NCBI GenBank assembly: GCA_020631735.1
Contig: CM036209.1
Location: 8,655,451-8,719,450 of the forward strand
DNA length: 64,000 bases
Source of the DNA: Saccharum officinarum
Lineage: Eukaryota > Streptophyta > Magnoliopsida > Poales > Poaceae
Reading direction: 5' to 3'
Shown here in pieces: positions 59,701-64,000 of this stretch. The notes beneath the pieces are model-generated. The model made no database searches. It was not told the origin of the DNA and saw only the letters and a list, made by a program, of their open reading frames with translations. Positions within the stretch are counted from its first letter, which is position 1, and each line of letters begins with the position of its first letter. The position numbers and the translations under genes were made by a program.

Positions 59701-61880
59701 GGGAAGCCAAATCCTTTACAGTAAGACCAGACGAGTCAAATTCCACAGAACAAGAATTGTCAGCTGTAAAACGACGAATAGAAAGGAGGTTGTGAACCAT
59801 AGAAGGAGCGACAAGAACATCAGGAAGACGAAAGGAGCCATGAGCACCGGTGGTACCCACAGACGTGACAGGAAGACACGAACCATTTGCGACCATAATG
59901 GACGAAGGAAGAGAAGAAGAAGGAGAGTGGACAGAGGAGAGTATACCAGGGTCAGGGGTGATGTGGTAGGTGGCACCCGAGTCGGCGATCCACTCTGGTC
60001 CAACAGGAGGTGTCAGGCTCATGGTGCTGAACGAGCGAGCCAAGGCCGCCTGGTCCCATCCCACGACCCCAGGAGGGGTGCCGGAGGGTCCAGCCCACGG
60101 AGGCGTAGTGCAGACGCCGGGAGGTGGAGCACCAGTGAACATGGCCGCCGGTGGGCGAGGCGCACCTCCAGGAGCGTGGAAGGGCCACATAGAGATGCGC
60201 CCTGACCACGGGTTGTGGAACGAAGGCCATGGTGTCCCCCCCTGCGGTCCAGCCGGAGTGTGGGTGACACCACCGCGGCCGCCCCCGCGACCTCCAGCAC
60301 GGCGACGACGACCGCCACGACCCCCCCCACCCCCGCTCGGCCCGGAGGAGGGGGACCTAGGAGAGACGACGACGGTGTGGCGGACGAGCGTGGGGGAGCG
60401 GACGGACATGGCGGAGTAGCAGCCAGAGCCGTCGAAGAAGACGAGGACCCCGGAGCGGTGGTGGACCCCGGCTGGATGCCCTGAGTGAGCTCTTCCATGA
60501 CCAGGTCGTCACGGACCTGCAGGAAGGTGGGGAAGGGCCGCTGACGGGTGATCCACATCCTGAGATGGGCGTAGCGGTCACTGAGCCCGCGGAGGACGTT
60601 GAGGACCAAGATGCGATCCTCCACGGGCCAGCCGAGGTCGCCAAGTGAGTCTGCCATGCCCTTCATCCGACGACAGAACTCGCCAACGGAGAGGTCGCCC
60701 TGAATGAAGGTACGGAAGCTGGCGTCAAGACGCAGAGCCCGGGCCTCAGCATTGCCCAGGAACTGCCCCTCAAGGGCAAGCCACGCCAGACGCGCGTCAG
60801 GAGAGTTGCGGACGAGGTCGTGGAGGTCCAGGGAGATCGTCCCCAGGATCCAGGAGAGGACGATGCTGTCGAGACGTAGCCACGACGGCGACTGGACGGC
60901 GACCGATGCGTCGACAAGGACGTGGTCGTCGAGGGCATAGCGACGGAGAGTGAGGAGCACCAGATCCCGCCAGCGGGCGTAGGAGGGCGACTCCGGCTCA
61001 AGAACAACCGGAACGAGGAGGCGAATGTTCTGGACCCCTCCGGCCTGGTAGTGCAGCTGGGTCACGAGCGGGTCGGCGGGGTCGTGCCAGAGGACGGCGG
61101 TGTGAGCCACACGGCGTCCCGACGAGTCGGAGGAGGTGGCCGCAGCATCTTGGGAAGCGAGAGAGGCGAGGAGCTGCTCCGCGTCGGTGATCTGGCGTGC
61201 GAGGGTGTCGGCCGCGTTGCGCTCACGCTCCCACACGAGGGCAGCAGCGCGCACACGAGCCTGCCCCTCCGCGGCGGCAGCCCGGGCAGCGACGAGGGCT
61301 GCTGCGAGGGCGGATTCCGGCCCCGTACTGTTGAGGTGCGGCGCCGTTGCAGTGGGACACCCCGCAGCGGCGTGCAGGAGCGGTAGATGCTGGAGGCCGG
61401 CTGCAGACGCGGCGGGATCGTGCAATGGAGGGAGGCTGGCAGGCAGCGGCGGGTGGAGAGCAGCAGTTCCGCCGGCGTTGAGCAGGTGGAGTTGCTCCGC
61501 CGGCGGCTGGAGGGCCGCTGCAGCATCCCCCGCGGGCTCCCCCACCGCGCCAGGAACGGCAGCCATGGCGCAGGCGGGTCCAAGCCCCGTGGCGGGTGCC
61601 GCGGCCTGAAGACGGGCGGCGGCAGTTGCGGGCGGAAGACGGGCGCCGGGTAGAGCAGTGGCCCAGGGAGGTGGAGGAGCGGCGGCGGTAGCAGGCGGGC
61701 CCGGAGGAGCAGCAGGCGCGGCCGGAGGATCGGCACCTGGAGGAACAGCGGGCGTGCCCGGAGGAGCAGCGCCAAGAGGAGCGACGGCCGCACGAGCAGG
61801 GTCCACGATCTGGGCCCAGGAAGAGGAGGAGAGGGGAGGAAAGAGGTGAAGGAGGGAGGAGGAGGTGGGGCGCCGGCCAT
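56704..61880 (-). pseudogene. Copia gag-pol polyprotein with frameshifts
   Basis: Three overlapping minus-strand frames: gag (61806-~60350), protease plus integrase (60409-~58330) and RT plus RNase H (~58340-56704). Seen: UBN2-like gag core (PSWLRLDSIVLSWILGTI), protease IADSGATYHIT, GAG-pre-integrase WHRRLGHPG...CHACQLG, integrase HCDLW, CDNGREF and QNGKAERM, RT WELVPRPPG and YVDDIVLT, RNase H YTDADWAG, AEAEYRA and a final IFTKGLP. All catalytic residues look intact. Frame breaks fall in a G/C homopolymer (~60323-60350) and near 58330, so sequencing error is possible. Gag lacks a CCHC knuckle; a Gly/Arg-rich stretch stands there. The gag start is unsettled: the ATG at 61880 is out of frame with gag. 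Confidence 0.88.
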
Positions 61881-61927
61881 GGCGCCCGCGGCGGCTGGGA
61901 GGGAGGAGCAGGGGAAATCTAAACCTA

Positions 61928-61941
61928 GGCTGCTGATACCA
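61928..61941 (-). other. Copia primer binding site
   Basis: TGGTATCAGCAGCC on the minus strand, directly next to the LTR terminus TAATA; initiator tRNA-Met type. Confidence 0.75.
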
Positions 61942-62059
61942 TATTATGGAAAAGTGTTTCTATTATTTTGGGCTAACCCTAGAAGGGTAGCTATATAGGT
62001 AACTATACATGGGCCTCATGGGCCTAGCCTCATGGGCCTAATACACACATATTCCAACA
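61942..62059 (-). repeat. 5' LTR of the copia element
   Basis: 118 bp; contains a TATATAG on the minus strand (~61990-61996) that could serve as its TATA box. Next to the primer binding site. Confidence 0.9.
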
Positions 62060-62064
62060 AGAGG

Positions 62065-63815
62065 GAGTCTGTTTGCTGCATTGTCGCTGAATAGTGTTCA
62101 GAATTTCAGTGAAATTCGGTTCTACCGGTCAGGCCATGTAAAAGGCTATACTGTCCTCTAAATTTCAGTCTGTTTTTTTTGGCCCCATAGAGTACATATG
62201 GCCCATGTATCCATTCCTGATTACATACAGACTACTTGAAACCCTAGCCGATGGGAATTATATTTCTCTCTTCTCCTTGGAACCTCAGCCACTGCTAGCC
62301 TTCTCTTCTTCTCTGCTCTCGGTCTGCTGCTTGCTTGCTCCATGGTGCCTGTGATTTCTCTCCCCCCGTTCCGCTGCCTCCACAGCGTGTCTCACTCTCC
62401 CAGCTGTGCATGGTCAGCGTCTCATAGTGTAGCATCACATTGCCTTCTGAGTCTCGNNNNNNNNNNNNNNNNNNNNNNNNNNNNNNNNNNNNNNNNNNNN
62501 NNNNNNNNNNNNNNNNNNNNNNNNNNNNNNNNNNNNNNNNNNNNNNNNNNNNNNNNTCTGATGATGATGGGCGACGACGAGAGACGAAGTTGCGTGCGTG
62601 CGCATGTGCGCGCGTTCCTTCATGTCGTCGTCGTTCGTGGACTCGTGCTCGTCGTTGTCTCTAGCTCCACCAGCTAGCTAGGTAGCCGACTAGCCGGCCG
62701 TGCGCTCGCTCTCGCCTGCTGGGTCGTCGTCGACTCGCGCTCACAGTGCTGTCGATCGCGGTGGCCGTGCGCGTGAAGCGTGATCGACGGACGGTGCGCC
62801 GGCCGGCTGGCCGGTCGAGTCTTCTCGTTCCATCACCGTCGTTAGGCTGTAGTGTCGTTTCCACTTTCCACCCGCTCGCTCGACGGTCTGTAGCTTAGCT
62901 TTCAGGTCAGCTCGGCAGGCAGGCAGGCAGGCAGAGGCATGCAGATGCAGCAGGGACGTGGGTGCGCATGCAGCCAGGGCAGCAGCGGTCGTCCAAGCCA
63001 GGCGGCATGCAGCAGTGGTCGCGTGCGACGCATGTCATGCATCTATCTTGTTTTTTTTAATTGATATAATAAAAATAAAAAAATAAAATGAAGAATTTTG
63101 TTGATTCACTGTAAGTCGATCACTGTGTGGATGGATCAGGTTCTAGAAGCCGTATCATCAGCAGATCCCCCTACAGTATCGATCAAGCTAATTGAGTGTC
63201 GCTTTGCTGTGCCGTCGACGGGCGAGAGGCTGCAGGAATCGGGATTGAAGCCGCACGCACGCACGCGCACTACTGGAGTTGGCCGCACGTTTTAGTTTGT
63301 TCATTCATTGTGTAACACGTAGAGATTTGGAGTTTGGACGGACCGGGCGTGGTGCCGCCTTCCACTCGATCAGTGTGTGCCAAACCAAAAAATAAAGAAG
63401 GTTATTTAAATGTTTCTTCCCAATCTCCACGCAGCTATAAGATTTTACAAGGATTTGGAAGAGATTCCAGCTGAAACGCACACGTGCTGTTACGCACCGC
63501 TGCCGTCTCATCGATGGATGCAGACACAGACATCTGCAGTAGTTTTGGACCATTTCCGTTGAATTTAATTGTTGCGTTCGCGCTCTCTTTCCTCCGATTC
63601 CCTTTTCCACCGTACAGTACCGGGAAAAAAAACACTGCTTGAAAGCAGTGAAATCTATCGCATCCTCTGCTTCCTCTGTCACACGAAAAGTGTTATTCTC
63701 GCTTTCTGAGAAGTGAAATATTTTAATTTTAACTAAATATATATAAAAAATAGTAATATCTTACTTCACTTGGTTCCTCGTCGTAGACCACCGGAAACGA
63801 ACCTTAGCAACCTTA
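62065..63815. other. No gene supported; includes assembly gap and a (GGCA)n run
   Basis: 62065-62456 has a pyrimidine-rich, UTR-like stretch (around 62262-62345, after AAACCCTAGCCG) cut by the gap. 62557-63050 is GC-rich with GTCGTCGTCG and, at 62910-62932, GGCA repeats. 63050-63815 is AT-rich. ORFs are short and without domains. The helicase-like gene's missing exons are not recognisable here. Confidence 0.5.
62457..62556. other. Assembly gap (100 N)
   Basis: Exactly 100 N, the usual placeholder for a gap of unknown length. Confidence 0.99.
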
Positions 63816-64000
63816 GCTAGGACCTGGTTTAGATTGTAACTTTTTTTAATCTAGGCTATTGTAGCTATTTCGTTTGTATTTAGCAATTAGTGTCTAATCA
63901 TTGACTAATTAGGCTCAAAAGATTCGTCTCGTAAATTACAGACAAACAGTGTAATTAGTTATTTTTTTACCTATATTTAGTACTTTATACATGCGTCTAA
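63816..64000. mobile_element. MITE, left part, running off the window
   Basis: Begins near GGACCTGGTTTAGATTGTAA and carries the family interior seen at 25173 and 26582 (TTTCGTTTGTATTTAGCAAT, TTAGGCTCAAAAGATTCGTC). The other terminus is outside. Confidence 0.65.

Larger units (their letters stand above)
56502..62059 (-). mobile_element. Full-length Ty1/copia retrotransposon with very short LTRs
   Basis: 5558 bp, flanked by a perfect 5-bp duplication AGAGG (56497-56501, 62060-62064). LTRs are 117 bp (56502-56618) and 118 bp (61942-62059), differing by two substitutions and one indel. On the coding (minus) strand each LTR begins TGTTGGAATA and ends TAATA, i.e. TG...TA not TG...CA. The primer site (TGGTATCAGCAGCC) abuts the 5' LTR; a GCAGGGGGG purine tract precedes the 3' LTR. 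Domain order protease-integrase-RT-RNase H defines copia. Confidence 0.93.

Noticed and set aside
58413..60484. Plus-strand ORFs over the copia element
   Set aside because: Antisense shadows of the GC-rich gag-pol frames, without domains.
63633..63650. Perfect short hairpin CACTGCTTGAAAGCAGTG considered as a microRNA precursor
   Set aside because: The stem is 8 bp with a 2-base loop; far too short, and the flanks do not extend it.

Overview
This is a transposon-rich plant nuclear window with two disease-resistance (NLR) genes. It is almost certainly a grass, probably Andropogoneae/sorghum-like. The grounds are family-level: grass Stowaway and Tourist MITEs, Tat and copia elements of grass type, a grass LINE 3' tail, GC-rich first exons and monocot CNL genes. 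The species is inference. A 100-N assembly gap lies at 62457-62556.

Left third (1-24 kb) is nested retrotransposons. A non-coding LTR element with ~5.2 kb LTRs (LARD-like; the window starts inside its 5' LTR) sits inside the gag gene of a Ty3/gypsy Tat-clade element (12207-22435). The Tat element has broken gag-pol and, antisense downstream of pol, a spliced plant-mobile-domain gene. Next comes a 5'-truncated LINE split by a 555-bp hAT element.

Middle (24-45 kb): MITEs and hATs with exact target duplications; a ~3 kb candidate PIF/Harbinger-type element (27258-30254) carrying a HARBI1-like fragment, a viroplasmin-like domain and duplicated transmembrane-tail exons; an intact CC-NB-LRR gene (30465-33512); a Helitron inside a Stowaway MITE; a broken Myb/SANT-like gene; and the most interesting locus, 38591-43284. 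There an INDETERMINATE-domain (IDD) zinc-finger gene is fused to NB-ARC-LRR. Two LINE-tail insertions sit in its coding part: one adds 50 codons in frame, the other (22 bp plus a 13-bp duplication, ending in 14 A) shifts the frame exactly between the zinc fingers and the NLR part.

Right third (45-64 kb): a hAT element with a decayed BED/hAT transposase; a DEAD-box-helicase-like host gene of at least four exons (52709-54336) whose continuation is interrupted by two nested hATs; and a full-length copia element (56502-62059) with only 117/118-bp LTRs, TG...TA ends and a perfect 5-bp target duplication. The last 2 kb hold no gene I can support.

The likely functional host genes are the CNL at 30465, the IDD-NLR locus (status depends on reading frame) and the helicase-like gene at 52709. 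Everything else coding is transposon-derived or decayed. I did not run any search; all family names come from motifs read in the sequence.
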